Made by a program: the position numbers and the translations under genes | Source: Andreprevotia sp. IGB-42 | Lineage (GTDB): Bacteria; Pseudomonadota; Gammaproteobacteria; Burkholderiales; Chitinibacteraceae | Assembly (NCBI RefSeq): GCF_009848685.1 | Contig: NZ_WXTX01000002.1 | Location: forward strand, 372,001-436,000 | Direction of reading: 5' to 3' | DNA length: 64,000 nt | The notes under the pieces: generated by a model | Databases searched by the model: none | The model's input: only the letters and a program-made list of their open reading frames with translations | What the model was told of the DNA's origin: nothing | Part shown: positions 43,620 to 52,601 of the stretch, piece by piece | Layout: every line of letters begins with the position of its first letter | Numbering within the stretch: the first letter of the stretch is position 1

Positions 43620-44699
43620 ATGAAACATCCACGCGCTTTCCGCTTTCTGCTCTGGGCCATTGCGGTCTGTGCACTGCTGGGCGTTGCTGCGATAGCTGTG
43701 CTGCATTTTACCGTGCAGCAACTGCGAGAGCACGTCATTGCCGCCCTGGGTAGCGAGAGCGAAGTCGGCGAGATCAAGCTCGGGCTATCCACGCTGGAAA
43801 TCAGCAACCTGCGCATCAAGGCACCGGATGGCTGGCCCACGCGCGACAGCCTGCGTGCCAGCCGCGTGATCATCGTGCCGGACTGGCGCGCGCTGCTATC
43901 GTCCCGAGTGCATATCCATTCCATCACGCTGGAGGGCGGTTACCTGTCGATCTGGCGGCATAGCAACGGCAAGACGCGCTTGCTGCCCAGCCTGCTGGAA
44001 CACGCCAAGGCCGCAGCCAGCGCGGAATCGGGCAAGCGCGAAGTGATCATCGACCGCATTGCCATGCAGCAGGGTGATGTCGACTTTTACGACAGTACGG
44101 TGAGCAAAACGCCGTACAAGATACCGCTCAGCCATGCCGATATCACGCTGGAAGCGCTGAACCTGCCGGCAGTGGCCAACCGCAGCCCGCTGACCGCCAC
44201 CGCCACGCTGGCCGGGTCGCGGCGCCGGGGATCGGTAGATATCCGTGGCTGGATGATTTTTGCCGACAAAAGCAGTGTGCTGAGCACTCGGCTGCGCGGC
44301 ATCGACCTGATCACGCTGCAGCCCTACCTGCTGAAAGCCACCGAAACCCGCGTAAAGCGCGGCACGCTGGATCTGGACCTGAATTCCACCATCGAGAACC
44401 GGCAGCTGAAAGCGCCCGGCGTGCTGACGCTGAGCGATCTGGAGCTGAAAACCCCCGATGGCTTCTGGAATACGCTGAGCAATGCACCGCGCCAGGCCGC
44501 GCTCTCCAGCCTGAAAGACGAGCGCGGCAAGATCGTGCTGCGCTTTACGCTGACCGGCAATCTGCACAACCCGCGCTTCGTACTCAACGAAGACCTGAAC
44601 AAGCGGATGGGTCTGGGCGTTGCCGAAGGCATCGGCCTCACCATCAAGGGGCTGGCTGGCGGCGTGGGCAAGACCATCAGCAAGATTTTCGGCCAGTAG
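43620..44699 (+). CDS. AsmA-like/DUF748-type envelope protein
   Basis: 359 residues. One N-terminal membrane anchor (FRFLLWAIAVCALLGVAAIAVL) is followed by a beta-rich periplasmic region. That region has AsmA/DUF748 motifs: GEIKLGLSTLEISNLRIKAP near 55, VHIHSITLEGGYLSIW, and PLTATATLAG, then a Gly-rich end (GIGLTIKGLAGGVGKTISKIFG). Such proteins form bridge-like scaffolds thought to move phospholipids. It is divergent from the sigma factor; its promoter would lie over the ECF41 site. A terminator follows at 44775. Confidence 0.75.
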   Translation: MKHPRAFRFLLWAIAVCALLGVAAIAVLHFTVQQLREHVIAALGSESEVGEIKLGLSTLEISNLRIKAPDGWPTRDSLRASRVIIVPDWRALLSSRVHIHSITLEGGYLSIWRHSNGKTRLLPSLLEHAKAAASAESGKREVIIDRIAMQQGDVDFYDSTVSKTPYKIPLSHADITLEALNLPAVANRSPLTATATLAGSRRRGSVDIRGWMIFADKSSVLSTRLRGIDLITLQPYLLKATETRVKRGTLDLDLNSTIENRQLKAPGVLTLSDLELKTPDGFWNTLSNAPRQAALSSLKDERGKIVLRFTLTGNLHNPRFVLNEDLNKRMGLGVAEGIGLTIKGLAGGVGKTISKIFGQ

Positions 44700-44774
44700 C
44701 AATCCCCAGCCGGTAAGCGCAACGTTCGTCCGCGATATGCACTGGCAAGCAATACCGTTACGCAACACGGCAGC

Positions 44775-44800
44775 GCCCGGTTAAACTGGGCGGCTTTTTT
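44775..44800 (+). terminator. Rho-independent terminator between AsmA-like gene and yaeQ
   Basis: A 7-bp stem GCCCGGT/ACTGGGC (one G-T pair), then GGC and six T residues. Confidence 0.7.
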
Positions 44801-44820
44801 CATTTCCACCGAGCTGCCGT

Positions 44821-45357
44821 ATGGCCATCAAAGCCACCATCTTCAAGGCCGACCTCAATATCACCGATATGGATCGCGGCTATTACGCATCGCATGCGCT
44901 GACCATTGCCCGCCATCCTTCCGAAACCGATGAGCGCATGATGCTGCGCGTGCTGGCCTTTGCCCGCCATGCATCCGAATCGCTGGAGTTCGGCCGCGGC
45001 ATCAGCGATGACGAAGACGCCACCATCTGGCAGAAGAACCTGGTCGATGAAATCGAAGTTTGGGTGGAACTGGGCCTGCCGGATGAAAAACGCCTGCGCA
45101 AGGCATGCAACCGCGCGGCCGAAGTGTGGCTATACGCGTATGGCGGCCGCCAGGCAGAAATGTGGTGGGACAGCATCAAAGGGCAGATGATCCGCTTCGA
45201 TCACCTGCACGTGGTGACCATCGCCCCGGAAACCTTCAGCGCACTGGGCGCCATGGCAGCACGCACCATGCAGCTGCAAGCCACCATCCAGGACGGCCAG
45301 TTGTGGTTGTCCAACGACAAGGAAAACCTGCTGGTGGAGCTGACAACGCTCAAATGA
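44821..45357 (+). CDS. yaeQ: YaeQ family protein
   Basis: 178 residues with the YaeQ signature: FKADLNITDMDRGYYASHAL at the start, then HPSETDERMMLRVLAFARHA, LEFGRGISDDEDATIW and the late WDSIKGQM. YaeQ has a restriction-endonuclease-like fold and acts in transcription antitermination suppression in E. coli (suppressor of RfaH loss); the exact mechanism is unclear. The predicted catalytic-fold residues E and D are kept. Its TGA overlaps the ATG of a broken NTF2-like gene (ATGA). Confidence 0.9.
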   Translation: MAIKATIFKADLNITDMDRGYYASHALTIARHPSETDERMMLRVLAFARHASESLEFGRGISDDEDATIWQKNLVDEIEVWVELGLPDEKRLRKACNRAAEVWLYAYGGRQAEMWWDSIKGQMIRFDHLHVVTIAPETFSALGAMAARTMQLQATIQDGQLWLSNDKENLLVELTTLK

Positions 45358-45756
45358 GCGCTATGCCCAGCGCGGAGCTGGCCGCTTTTTTCGACCAGTA
45401 CCGTGCAGCTTTCAATCAGCTGGACGGCGCAGCGATTGCCGCGCAATACGCGGTGCCATCGGCCATCGTGCACGGCAGCAACTACACGCATTGGGTCAGC
45501 ACGGAGCGATCTGCGCCAACATGCGCGCGCTGTGCCAGCACTATTGCGACAATGGTTATGCAAATGCCAGCTACACAATAGCGATGCTGCTGCAGCAAGG
45601 CCCCCGATCACGCCGACGCGGACCTTTGCTGGCACATCAGCCGCAATACCGGTCTGGCGCCATGGCAGTTCCACACCACACAACCTCACCCGTAGCGCAG
45701 CAGGCTGGCAGATACGCCTGTGCACAGACTACGAAGACGTCCGAGCAGCCAACTGA
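45354..45756 (+). pseudogene. Frameshifted NTF2-like gene
   Basis: A decayed gene. Frame A (from ATG 45354) reads MSAMPSAELAAFFDQY, then AAFNQLDGAAIAAQYAVPS and IVHGSNYTHWVST, and stops at 45581. The sense passes to frame C near 45505 (ICANMRALCQHYCDNGYANA), returns to frame A near 45603 (DHADADLCWHISRNTGLAPW) and moves to frame B near 45680 (NLTRSAAGWQIRLCTDYEDV), ending at TGA 45756. At least three frame changes are needed, so sequencing error is an unlikely sole cause. The order and motifs fit a small NTF2-like protein. It begins inside the yaeQ stop. Confidence 0.82.
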
Positions 45757-45766
45757 CCATGTGCCG

Positions 45767-46669
45767 CTAGCCGGCAGCCAGGCCCTGCACCAGCTCCGTC
45801 ACGAACTCGCGCATCGCCCGCACGCGCTGGCTGGCTTTCAGGTCGCGGTGGTAAACCAGCCATAGTTCCGGCACGGTGCCGGTATCCACGTCTGCCAGCC
45901 GCAGCAAGCCCGGCTGCGCATCGCCGAAGAAGCACGGCAGCGATACCACGCCCAGGCCGGCACCAGCGGCAACGTACTGCGCGGTCACGCTGTTGGTGCG
46001 CAGGATGGGCTCCCGGGCGCCGAAGGCTGCGCTCAGCCATACGCCCATCGGCCGGCCGGTCCACGATTCATCCCAGGTGATGTAGGGCAACTGGTGCCAG
46101 TCTCCATCCGGCGCGGCAGCCAGCAGCGCTGGCGCGGCGTAGAGCGCAAACGGCAGCTCGCCCACCCGGTGGGCGATGTAATCCGGATCGTGCACGGTGC
46201 TGGCGCTGCCGACGATGCGCAGCGCCAGATCGGCCTCGCGCCGGCCCAGGTCCGCCAGGTTGCGGTTGACCACCAGCTCCACCTGCAACGCCGGATGGCG
46301 GGCCAGCAGCAGGCCCAGATTGGGCGAGATCAGCTGATGGGCCAGCGTTTCGGAGGTGGCGAATTTCACCCGGCCGCTGACCACGCCAGCGGCGCCGAGT
46401 GCCCCGCTGCTGCGTTCCACTCCCAGCATGGCGCGCTCTACCTCTGCCACCTGTTCGAACAACGCGCTGCCCTGGTCGGTAAGCAGGTAACCGCGCTGCT
46501 GGCGCAGGAACAAGCGTGCGCCCAGCAGTGCCTCCATGCTGTCGATATGGCGCGATACCGTCGATGCGCTGGTATGCAGCTGCGTGGCAGCCGGCGTCAG
46601 GCCACCGCCGCGCGCCACCGCCAGGAAATACTTGAGATCGTTCCAGTCCAGCTGATTGATGTTTTTCAT
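45767..46669 (-). CDS. LysR-family transcriptional regulator
   Basis: 300 residues. LysR helix-turn-helix: LKYFLAVARGGGLTPAATQL followed by STVSRHIDSMEALLGARLF, then the LysR substrate-binding domain with FATSETLAHQLISPNL. It is divergent from an EamA transporter gene with a 123-base gap that contains an inverted repeat (GGAAAA-N3-TTTTCC) just upstream of its own start, so the transporter is the likely target. The effector is unknown. Confidence 0.9.
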   Translation of the reverse strand: MKNINQLDWNDLKYFLAVARGGGLTPAATQLHTSASTVSRHIDSMEALLGARLFLRQQRGYLLTDQGSALFEQVAEVERAMLGVERSSGALGAAGVVSGRVKFATSETLAHQLISPNLGLLLARHPALQVELVVNRNLADLGRREADLALRIVGSASTVHDPDYIAHRVGELPFALYAAPALLAAAPDGDWHQLPYITWDESWTGRPMGVWLSAAFGAREPILRTNSVTAQYVAAGAGLGVVSLPCFFGDAQPGLLRLADVDTGTVPELWLVYHRDLKASQRVRAMREFVTELVQGLAAG

Positions 46670-46673
46670 TTAT

Positions 46674-46688
46674 GGAAAATGATTTTCC
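46674..46688. promoter_or_regulatory. Inverted repeat in LysR-EamA gap
   Basis: GGAAAA, 3 bases, TTTTCC: a dyad a few bases before the LysR start codon. GGAAAA recurs at about 46716 (GCGGAAAATTATAAT). Confidence 0.5.
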
Positions 46689-46792
46689 GGATTCTCGAAT
46701 CACTTTGCGTATGCGGAAAATTATAATCCCAATACCGCATCAACATCCGCCGGTCACCGCCAGATGGTGACCTGTGCAGCAAGGAGTACATC

Positions 46793-47713
46793 ATGGGCAG
46801 CCCGCTTACCTGGTTCAAACTCATCGGTGCCGCCTTTTTCTGGGCCGCCATGTTTCATCTGGGCAAATACGCGGTCAGCGCGATGTCGCCATTGGCCATC
46901 GGGGGCTGGCGTTTTCTGCTGGCCGGCGCCATTCTGCTGCCCATGGTGTACTGGCGCCAGGGGCTGGATTGGGCGGGCATCCGGCGCAATATCTGGCCAC
47001 TGCTCGCAATGGCCACCATCGGCATATGCGGTTTCAATATCGCGCTGTTTTACGGGCTGCGGCTGACTTCATCGGTGAACGGCGCGCTGATCATTGCGCT
47101 CAACCCGGCGATCACCACGCTGATTTCCGCCGGCCTCAATGGCGAGCGCATCAACACCCGGCAGATCATCGGACTATTGCTGGGGCTGGCTGGCGTAGCC
47201 ACCGTGGTCAGCCATGGCTCACTGCACACCTTGCTGACCATGTCGTTCACGCCGGGCGATCTGCTGGTGCTGCTGGCCGCCGTGGGCTGGGCGATCTACG
47301 CAACGATACCGCGCCGTTTCGTGAAGGGGCTGGCGCCGCTGCAGATCACCCTGTCCACCATCGTGATGGGCGGCGTGCTGATGGCGGTTTTTGCCCAGGA
47401 GATCAGTGGCGATCTGCTGCACGTACCGCCCATGGGCATCGCACTGGCAGTGGTGGTGATGAGCATCGGCGGCTCGGTGCTGGCGTATGACTGGTGGAAC
47501 GACAGCGTGAGCAAGATCGGCCCCGCACGCGCAGCGCTATTCATGAACCTGGTGCCGATTTTTGCCACGCTGATCGGCGTGGTGCTGGGCCAGCCCGTTA
47601 CCGGTGCGCAACTGGCCGGGGCTGCGCTGGTGATCGGCGGGGTGATTTACGCCACCACCAGACCACGCCCAGCCAATGTGCCCGCCATGGCGCTGCCGGA
47701 CAGCGTGCGCTAG
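46793..47713 (+). CDS. EamA/DMT-family transporter
   Basis: 306 residues and about ten transmembrane helices in two EamA repeats (FKLIGAAFFWAAMFHLGKYA; then LLAAVGWAIYATIPRRF). Exporter loops such as NGALIIALNPAITTLIS and MNLVPIFATLIGVVLGQ carry the conserved proline of the family. Substrate unknown; likely an efflux protein controlled by the divergent LysR gene. A 12-bp hairpin terminator follows. Confidence 0.9.
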   Translation: MGSPLTWFKLIGAAFFWAAMFHLGKYAVSAMSPLAIGGWRFLLAGAILLPMVYWRQGLDWAGIRRNIWPLLAMATIGICGFNIALFYGLRLTSSVNGALIIALNPAITTLISAGLNGERINTRQIIGLLLGLAGVATVVSHGSLHTLLTMSFTPGDLLVLLAAVGWAIYATIPRRFVKGLAPLQITLSTIVMGGVLMAVFAQEISGDLLHVPPMGIALAVVVMSIGGSVLAYDWWNDSVSKIGPARAALFMNLVPIFATLIGVVLGQPVTGAQLAGAALVIGGVIYATTRPRPANVPAMALPDSVR

Positions 47714-47761
47714 CCGATCCGGCAAGCGGCTACTGGAACAGTTGTTTTGCCCGCCCAAAAG

Positions 47762-47788
47762 ACAACGCGCCCCGACGGGGCGCGTTGT
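47762..47788. terminator. Bidirectional hairpin between EamA and polysaccharide deacetylase genes
   Basis: ACAACGCGCCCC/GGGGCGCGTTGT, a perfect 12-bp stem with loop GAC, in the convergent gap. On the minus strand it is followed by CTTTTGG, a weak T-run. Confidence 0.75.
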
Positions 47789-47845
47789 GCTTCACGGCTG
47801 CACTTGTTTTACTCGGTGGGCCAACTGCGCCCGCCGGCGGGGTGC

Positions 47846-48718
47846 TCAGTCCAGGTACGGCTTGGTGCCGATCAACTGATCGACAGTGACAAACTCATAC
47901 CCCTGTTTCTTGAGTTCCGGGATCAGCATGCTGACCGCCTCGACCGAATCGGCGCGGTAGCCGCCGCCGTCATGCATCAGGATGATGGCCTCGGGGTGCA
48001 CGGTGTTCAGTACGGTCTTGTACAGCCCGTCTGCAGCGCCCAGCTTTCTGGCCACATACCAGTCCTGCGTATCGATGGACCAGAGGATGAGCTTGTAGCC
48101 CTTGTCGCGGAGCAAGGTCACCTGCTCATCGTTGATGACGCCATACGGCGGGCGGATCAACGCGGGCTTGATGCCCAGCCTGGCCTGGAAGATTTGCTGG
48201 CTGCGGCCAAACTGCTCGTCCCACAACTGCGTGTTGCTCAGCTTGTTCAGGTACGGATGGTTGTAGCTGTGGTTGGCAATGGTATGCCCGGCCTTGAGCG
48301 CGGCCTGCGCCAGCTCCGGGCTGGTATTCACATGCTCGCCCAGGAAAAAGAACGTGGCCTTCACCTGGTTCTTCTCCAGCACCTTGAGCAGGCTGGCAGT
48401 GTAAGCGCTCGGGCCGTCATCGAATGTCAGCGCAATGCGCTTGCTGTTGTGCAGGCCTTCCAGAAAATACGTCCCGCGATATCTGGCAGCCTGGTCTTCC
48501 AGCCGCTGCAATGGCACCTGATCCCAGCCATCCAGAAAGCTGGTGCGCACCTTCTGCGTGGGTTTTTCGTCTGCCGGCACCGCTGGCACGCTGGATGCCG
48601 CTGCTACCGTCGACGCCTTGACCGCAACCGGCGCAGACGCCGTATCCGCAGCCTGCACAGCGGCGTGCAATCCCAACAGCAGCAATGGCAGGGCAGACAG
48701 CAGCTTTCGAATCGACAT
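47846..48718 (-). CDS. Secreted polysaccharide deacetylase (NodB type)
   Basis: 290 residues. Signal peptide (MSIRKLLSALPLLLLGLHAAV cut near QAAD), an Ala/Val-rich linker, then a NodB domain: catalytic base and metal Asp in IALTFDDGPSAY (D100, D101), zinc histidines in HTIANHSYNHPYL (H150, H154), the catalytic RPPYG and WSIDTQDW motifs, and a final LMHDGG. It de-N-acetylates chitin-like or peptidoglycan glycans, or O-deacetylates xylan; substrate not decided. ATG 48718 gives a proper signal peptide. Confidence 0.92.
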   Translation of the reverse strand: MSIRKLLSALPLLLLGLHAAVQAADTASAPVAVKASTVAAASSVPAVPADEKPTQKVRTSFLDGWDQVPLQRLEDQAARYRGTYFLEGLHNSKRIALTFDDGPSAYTASLLKVLEKNQVKATFFFLGEHVNTSPELAQAALKAGHTIANHSYNHPYLNKLSNTQLWDEQFGRSQQIFQARLGIKPALIRPPYGVINDEQVTLLRDKGYKLILWSIDTQDWYVARKLGAADGLYKTVLNTVHPEAIILMHDGGGYRADSVEAVSMLIPELKKQGYEFVTVDQLIGTKPYLD

Positions 48719-49287
48719 GGCAGATTCCTCGAATGATGGTACGGATTTCACGTGCTTCATCCTAACGCAGCCGCCGGCCAAAGCCGCAGCGCAATTTGGC
48801 ATACTGGTCATGCCGTGCGCTCATGACGCCTGCACTGGCCAGCGGCATCCATGCTCTGCAGCGAAACCGGTCCGGACAACCGTTGAAATGGGGGGCCATT
48901 CATCCGGGTACAGCGCGCCGATGGCATGCCGGGCCCGCCGTAGCGCAGCCGAGGCGCCAAGGTGCTTTGCTGAGCCATGCCACCCGGAACGGGTACCAAC
49001 CATGTTGAGCCCGCCGCCGGCATGATCGGCCATGCCCGCCACCACGTGCGCTGGCACGTTGGTCATGGCGGCAGGCGTCGATACCATCGCCGGGCGTGCG
49101 CTGCTGCATGCGGTTGGGAAGCCCGCGATGCAACAGCCGCACGCACTGCAGCCGGCAGCGCTCTGGCAGCAGGTCGCGCTTGCCGGTTGCAAAGCCGGTT
49201 GCACAAAAACCATGTCCGCTGCACACCGACTGGAGGCGCCCGCAGCAGTGCGGCATCATCACGGCCATAACAACGAGGAGATTCTCC
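48719..49287. other. Intergenic region with no confident gene
   Basis: 569 bases between the divergent deacetylase and CE2 esterase genes. Several overlapping frames on both strands are Cys- and Arg-rich but show no family motif, no signal peptide and no ribosome binding site, and they conflict with each other. The rightmost 15 bases hold GAGGAG for the esterase. No hairpin or repeat of note is seen. Confidence 0.5.
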
Positions 49288-50358
49288 ATGAACAAGCCCT
49301 TGATTGCGCTGCTGCTGTTGAGTGGCCTGGCGCACGCTGCCGATTCCGCCCCCGCGCTCAAGCAGGCTCAGGTCTTGGCCACCGGCCGGATCGAAGCCGG
49401 CAAGGACGGCTGGCAAGCCACCTGGCCGGGTACGATGCTGACCACCCGCTTCGATGGCCGGGCCATCGGTATCAAGCTTGATGATGGCCTCAGCAGCTAC
49501 GTGGCCGAGGTCGATGGCAAACCGGTCAGGGTGATCGAGCCTGCCGGCGGCAACCGCACCGTATGGCTGCGCGACCTGCCAGCTGGCACGCATACGCTGC
49601 AGTTGATCAAGCGCACCGAATCGCCCGACGTACCGGGCGTGATCAATGGCTTCGTGCTCGATGGCGGCCATTGGCTACCGGCACCGCAAGCCAGCAAACG
49701 CCAGGTTGAATTCATTGGCGACTCATGGACTGCTGCGCTGGGCAATCTGTCGGAAAAACGCGAATGCAACTGGGAGCAATCACGTGATGCCACCGATATC
49801 ACGCAAGGCTTTGCGGTCACGGTAGCCCGTCACTATGGTGCCGACTGGCAGGTGAACGCCATGTCCGGCATGGGCATGAATCGCAACTGGGATGGCAATC
49901 TGGCAGACCGCAGCTACCTGACTTTCTACCCGCGGCTGTTGCAGAACGAGGCCACCAGCAAGGCCGCCGCCGCAAGCTGGAAGCCGCAGGTGGTCGTGGT
50001 AGGGCTGGGCACCAACGATTTTTCGTCACCACTGAAAGCGGGCGAAAAGTGGAGCAAGGACAGCCTGGCTGCCGCCTACAAGAGCAGCTACAAAAAGTTG
50101 CTGGCAGAACTGCGCCAGCGCTATGGCAATGCACACGTGATCGCCACCGCCAGCTACCTGTGGCCCGACGATCAATTGCGCCCGCTGACCAGGCAGGTGG
50201 TTGACGAAGCCCGTGCAGCGGGTGACCAGCGTATCAGCTATCTGGGTTACGAAGACCTGAAGCTGACCGGCTGCCTGTGGCACCCGTCGCTGGGTGATCA
50301 CAAGAACATGGCGCAGGCACTGATCGGCCTGATCGATACACTGGCGGTCTACAAGTAA
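49288..50358 (+). CDS. Secreted CE2-like carbohydrate esterase (SGNH fold)
   Basis: 356 residues. Signal peptide (MNKPLIALLLLSGLAHA), an N-terminal beta-sandwich (about 30-130: TTRFDGRAIGIKLDDGLSSY, then RVIEPAGGNRTV) and a C-terminal SGNH hydrolase. SGNH blocks are FIGDSWTA (Ser146), GMNRNW, GLGTNDFSS and WHPSLGDHKNM (catalytic His). This jelly-roll plus SGNH order is that of CE2 acetyl esterases, which remove O-acetyl groups from xylan, mannan or cellobiose derivatives. It is divergent from the deacetylase, giving two polysaccharide deacylating genes side by side. GAGGAG precedes ATG 49288. Confidence 0.85.
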   Translation: MNKPLIALLLLSGLAHAADSAPALKQAQVLATGRIEAGKDGWQATWPGTMLTTRFDGRAIGIKLDDGLSSYVAEVDGKPVRVIEPAGGNRTVWLRDLPAGTHTLQLIKRTESPDVPGVINGFVLDGGHWLPAPQASKRQVEFIGDSWTAALGNLSEKRECNWEQSRDATDITQGFAVTVARHYGADWQVNAMSGMGMNRNWDGNLADRSYLTFYPRLLQNEATSKAAAASWKPQVVVVGLGTNDFSSPLKAGEKWSKDSLAAAYKSSYKKLLAELRQRYGNAHVIATASYLWPDDQLRPLTRQVVDEARAAGDQRISYLGYEDLKLTGCLWHPSLGDHKNMAQALIGLIDTLAVYK

Positions 50359-50362
50359 GGCG

Positions 50363-50842
50363 TCAGGCGCCGACCTTCTTGCCCTCGGAGCTGCCTTCCG
50401 GCCGGACAGGCTTGGCCTGGAGTTTTTTCCGGCAGGTCTGGGCTGCCGCATCTTGCGCCTGCTCCAGTTGCGGGGGCAGGCGGCGCTTGGTGGTAGCCAG
50501 CCGCAGGTCTTCGTATTTGGCGGTATTGGCCAGCTCTTCGCCGATGCACAGGCAGGCCGCAGTGGCTTTGTCCGGATGAATACCCCGCTCAATCACGCCA
50601 TTGCGGCATGACTGCATGAAGCCATCGATGAACTCGTCTTTCTCACGCTCGGTCAGGTTGGAATACCCTGCTCCACGCTCGACGATTTTCTGCCCGGTCT
50701 GATCCATGCTCTCGCACGGCTGATCCGTGAAGGTGACCTTGCCGGCCTTGTCCTTGCACTTGTAGCCGGCAGCTTGCGCTTGCGATGCCATCATCAGCAG
50801 CACACAGCAGATCAATGAAAAAACGATGGTCATGACACGCAT
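50363..50842 (-). CDS. Secreted DUF4124 protein
   Basis: 159 residues. Signal peptide (MTIVFSLICCVLLMMASQAQA, starting at residue 4) and a DUF4124 module YKCKDKAGKVTFTDQPC, a short beta-hairpin common in proteobacterial secreted proteins. It is followed by a helical region with paired cysteines and a Lys-rich tail. Function unknown. It converges with the CE2 gene, their ends four bases apart. Confidence 0.78.
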   Translation of the reverse strand: MRVMTIVFSLICCVLLMMASQAQAAGYKCKDKAGKVTFTDQPCESMDQTGQKIVERGAGYSNLTEREKDEFIDGFMQSCRNGVIERGIHPDKATAACLCIGEELANTAKYEDLRLATTKRRLPPQLEQAQDAAAQTCRKKLQAKPVRPEGSSEGKKVGA

Positions 50843-50885
50843 TACGTACTCCGCTCACCGGGCAATGGCACACATGGCAAGATAA

Positions 50886-50916
50886 GCAAAAGCCGCGGCA
50901 ACTGCCACGGCTTTTT
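50886..50916 (-). terminator. Terminator of the methyltransferase gene
   Basis: On the minus strand AAAGCCG-T-GGC AGTT GCC-G-CGGCTTT, an 11-bp stem with one mismatch and a 4-base loop, followed by TTTTG. It may also work for rightward transcripts (CTTTTT). Confidence 0.72.
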
Positions 50917-50950
50917 GATCAGATCCGGATTTTGGCTGCCAAGCTGCAAC

Positions 50951-51775
50951 TCAGGCGGTGTAAAAGCGCGATTGCAGTTCGTCCAGCCCCAGCGTGCCCA
51001 GCACTTCGTTCAGGCGCTCGGCCGGTTTGCGGCGCGGCAGGTTCTTGTAACTGGCCACGATCAGCTCATTCTTCATCGAATGCTCCCAGCCCACCAGCTC
51101 GGTCACCGTTACCTGGTAGCCGTGCGCCTCCAGCTGCAGGCAGCGCAACACATTGGTGATCTGGCTGCCGAACTCGCGCGTATGGATGGGGTGGCGCCAG
51201 ATTTCCGCCAGCGGGTTCTTCAGTGCCTGCTGCTTGTTCTTGCGCAGCACGCTGGCCACCTCCGCCTGGCAGCACGGCACCAGCACGATGTGCCGGGCAT
51301 GTTTTTCCAGCGCAAAACGGATGGCATCGTCCGTGGCGGTATTGCATGCATGCAGCGCGGTCACGATATCGATCTCTGCCGGCAGCGCGCCGGACGTGAT
51401 CGAATCGGCCACCGACAGGTTGAGGAAATCCATGCCCTTGAAGCCGCAGCGCGCAGCCAGCTCTTTGGAATGCTGCACCAGTTCTTCGCGCGTTTCGATG
51501 CCGTAGATGCTGCCCGCAGGCGCATGGTCCTTGAAGAACAGGTCGTACAGGATGAAGCCCAGATAGGACTTGCCCGCGCCATGGTCCACCAGGCTGACCC
51601 CGGCATGCGCTTGCTGCACATCCTTGAGCAGCGGCTCAATGAAATTGAACAGGTGATACACCTGCTTGAGCTTGCGGCGGCTGTCCTGGTTGAGCTTGCC
51701 ATCGCGCGTGAGGATATGCAGTGCTTTGAGCAGCTCCACGGATTGCCCGGGGCGGACATCGTATTTTTCGGTCAT
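50951..51775 (-). CDS. Class I SAM-dependent methyltransferase
   Basis: 274 residues. SAM-binding motif I is VSLVDHGAGKSYLGFILYDLF, with a G-x-G-K core, then IYGIETREELV (motif II acidic residue) and VTALHACNTATDDAIRFAL (motif IV). The HACNTATD segment is typical of the Methyltransf_32/GSTCD-related family, in which the bacterial members have unknown targets. No signal peptide. ATG 51775 is chosen for MTEKYDVRPGQ; a start six residues upstream is possible. Confidence 0.82.
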   Translation of the reverse strand: MTEKYDVRPGQSVELLKALHILTRDGKLNQDSRRKLKQVYHLFNFIEPLLKDVQQAHAGVSLVDHGAGKSYLGFILYDLFFKDHAPAGSIYGIETREELVQHSKELAARCGFKGMDFLNLSVADSITSGALPAEIDIVTALHACNTATDDAIRFALEKHARHIVLVPCCQAEVASVLRKNKQQALKNPLAEIWRHPIHTREFGSQITNVLRCLQLEAHGYQVTVTELVGWEHSMKNELIVASYKNLPRRKPAERLNEVLGTLGLDELQSRFYTA

Positions 51776-51869
51776 GGCGGATCCCTGATTCAAGGGCCGA
51801 TTTTACCCTGTATCGCCGACGGGGCGGCGAACGCGCATCGGGCCGCCATCCCGCCCCAAGCCACGCCAG

Positions 51870-52202
51870 TCACGTGGCCGGATCGAAAACCCCATCCGTG
51901 GCCCACACCGCCAGCCATACCGTCTGCGGGGCCGTGTAGGTGACGCGGTGGCGGCGGTGCGGCTCGATCAGCACATGGTCGCCCGGCAGCAGCTGCGTTT
52001 CCGTGGCATCGCCCTCGAACAGCAAGCGTGCGGCACCGGCCAGCAATAGCACCCATTCGGTTTCGGCCTGGTCATACCACTCCGGCGAAACCTGCCCATC
52101 GGAAACAATGCGCTCGATGCGCACATGCGGCGATTGCAGCAGGGTTTCGAATACTTCGGCACCGCTGGCATCGGGTAGCGGGTGGAGCAGGTTTGCTTGC
52201 AT
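51870..52202 (-). CDS. Small cupin-domain protein
   Basis: 110 residues forming one cupin barrel: LSPEWYDQAETEWVLLLAGA-like motif 1 (E-x-E-W-V with the metal-ligand segment) and PGDHVLIEPHRRHRV for motif 2, including an HRRHR run. Single-domain cupins of this size are often metal-binding phospho- or sugar-responsive proteins. Function unknown. Confidence 0.8.
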   Translation of the reverse strand: MQANLLHPLPDASGAEVFETLLQSPHVRIERIVSDGQVSPEWYDQAETEWVLLLAGAARLLFEGDATETQLLPGDHVLIEPHRRHRVTYTAPQTVWLAVWATDGVFDPAT

Positions 52203-52312
52203 TGCAGGTCCTTCATAAGGGTTTTCCGATGCATATTGTCATGCCCGATGCTCATCAGCATGCGATACCGCACTGCTATCATCGCGTTCCGCATCGACAC
52301 GGCGAGGCTGCC

Positions 52313-52522
52313 ATGGAAAACCGCATCACCGAACTCGAAATCAAGATCGCGCTGCAGGACGACCTGCTCGATACGCTCAACAGCATCGTGGCTGCGCAAC
52401 AGCAGCAGCTGGACCGGCTGCAGCTGGACCTGCGGGCGCTGGCCATTCATGTCCGCAATATGGAATCACCAGGGCCGGGCGGGCCCGGCAAGCCGGAAGA
52501 CGAGATTCCGCCGCATTACTAA
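52313..52522 (+). CDS. slyX: SlyX family protein
   Basis: 69 residues of predicted coiled coil: ENRITELEIKIALQDDLLDT and IVAAQQQQLDRLQLDLRALA are heptad-rich, and the Pro/Gly-rich tail ends GGPGKPEDEIPPHY, matching the conserved EIPPHY end of SlyX. Function unknown; in E. coli the gene lies next to slyD/fkpA. Here it stands between a cupin gene and a GAF gene. ATG 52313 is within the upstream open frame but is the only family-consistent start. Confidence 0.9.
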   Translation: MENRITELEIKIALQDDLLDTLNSIVAAQQQQLDRLQLDLRALAIHVRNMESPGPGGPGKPEDEIPPHY

Positions 52523-52601
52523 GATGGGCCGTTCACGGCAGGCTGGATCATGCCGGCATGCATACTAAGATGCAGGTATCCGATCCTTAGCAGGCCTGCC
52601 G

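Noticed and set aside
48821-49213. Cys-rich minus-strand frame in the deacetylase-CE2 gap
   Set aside because: Conflicts with other frames in the same stretch and has no family motif or start signal.
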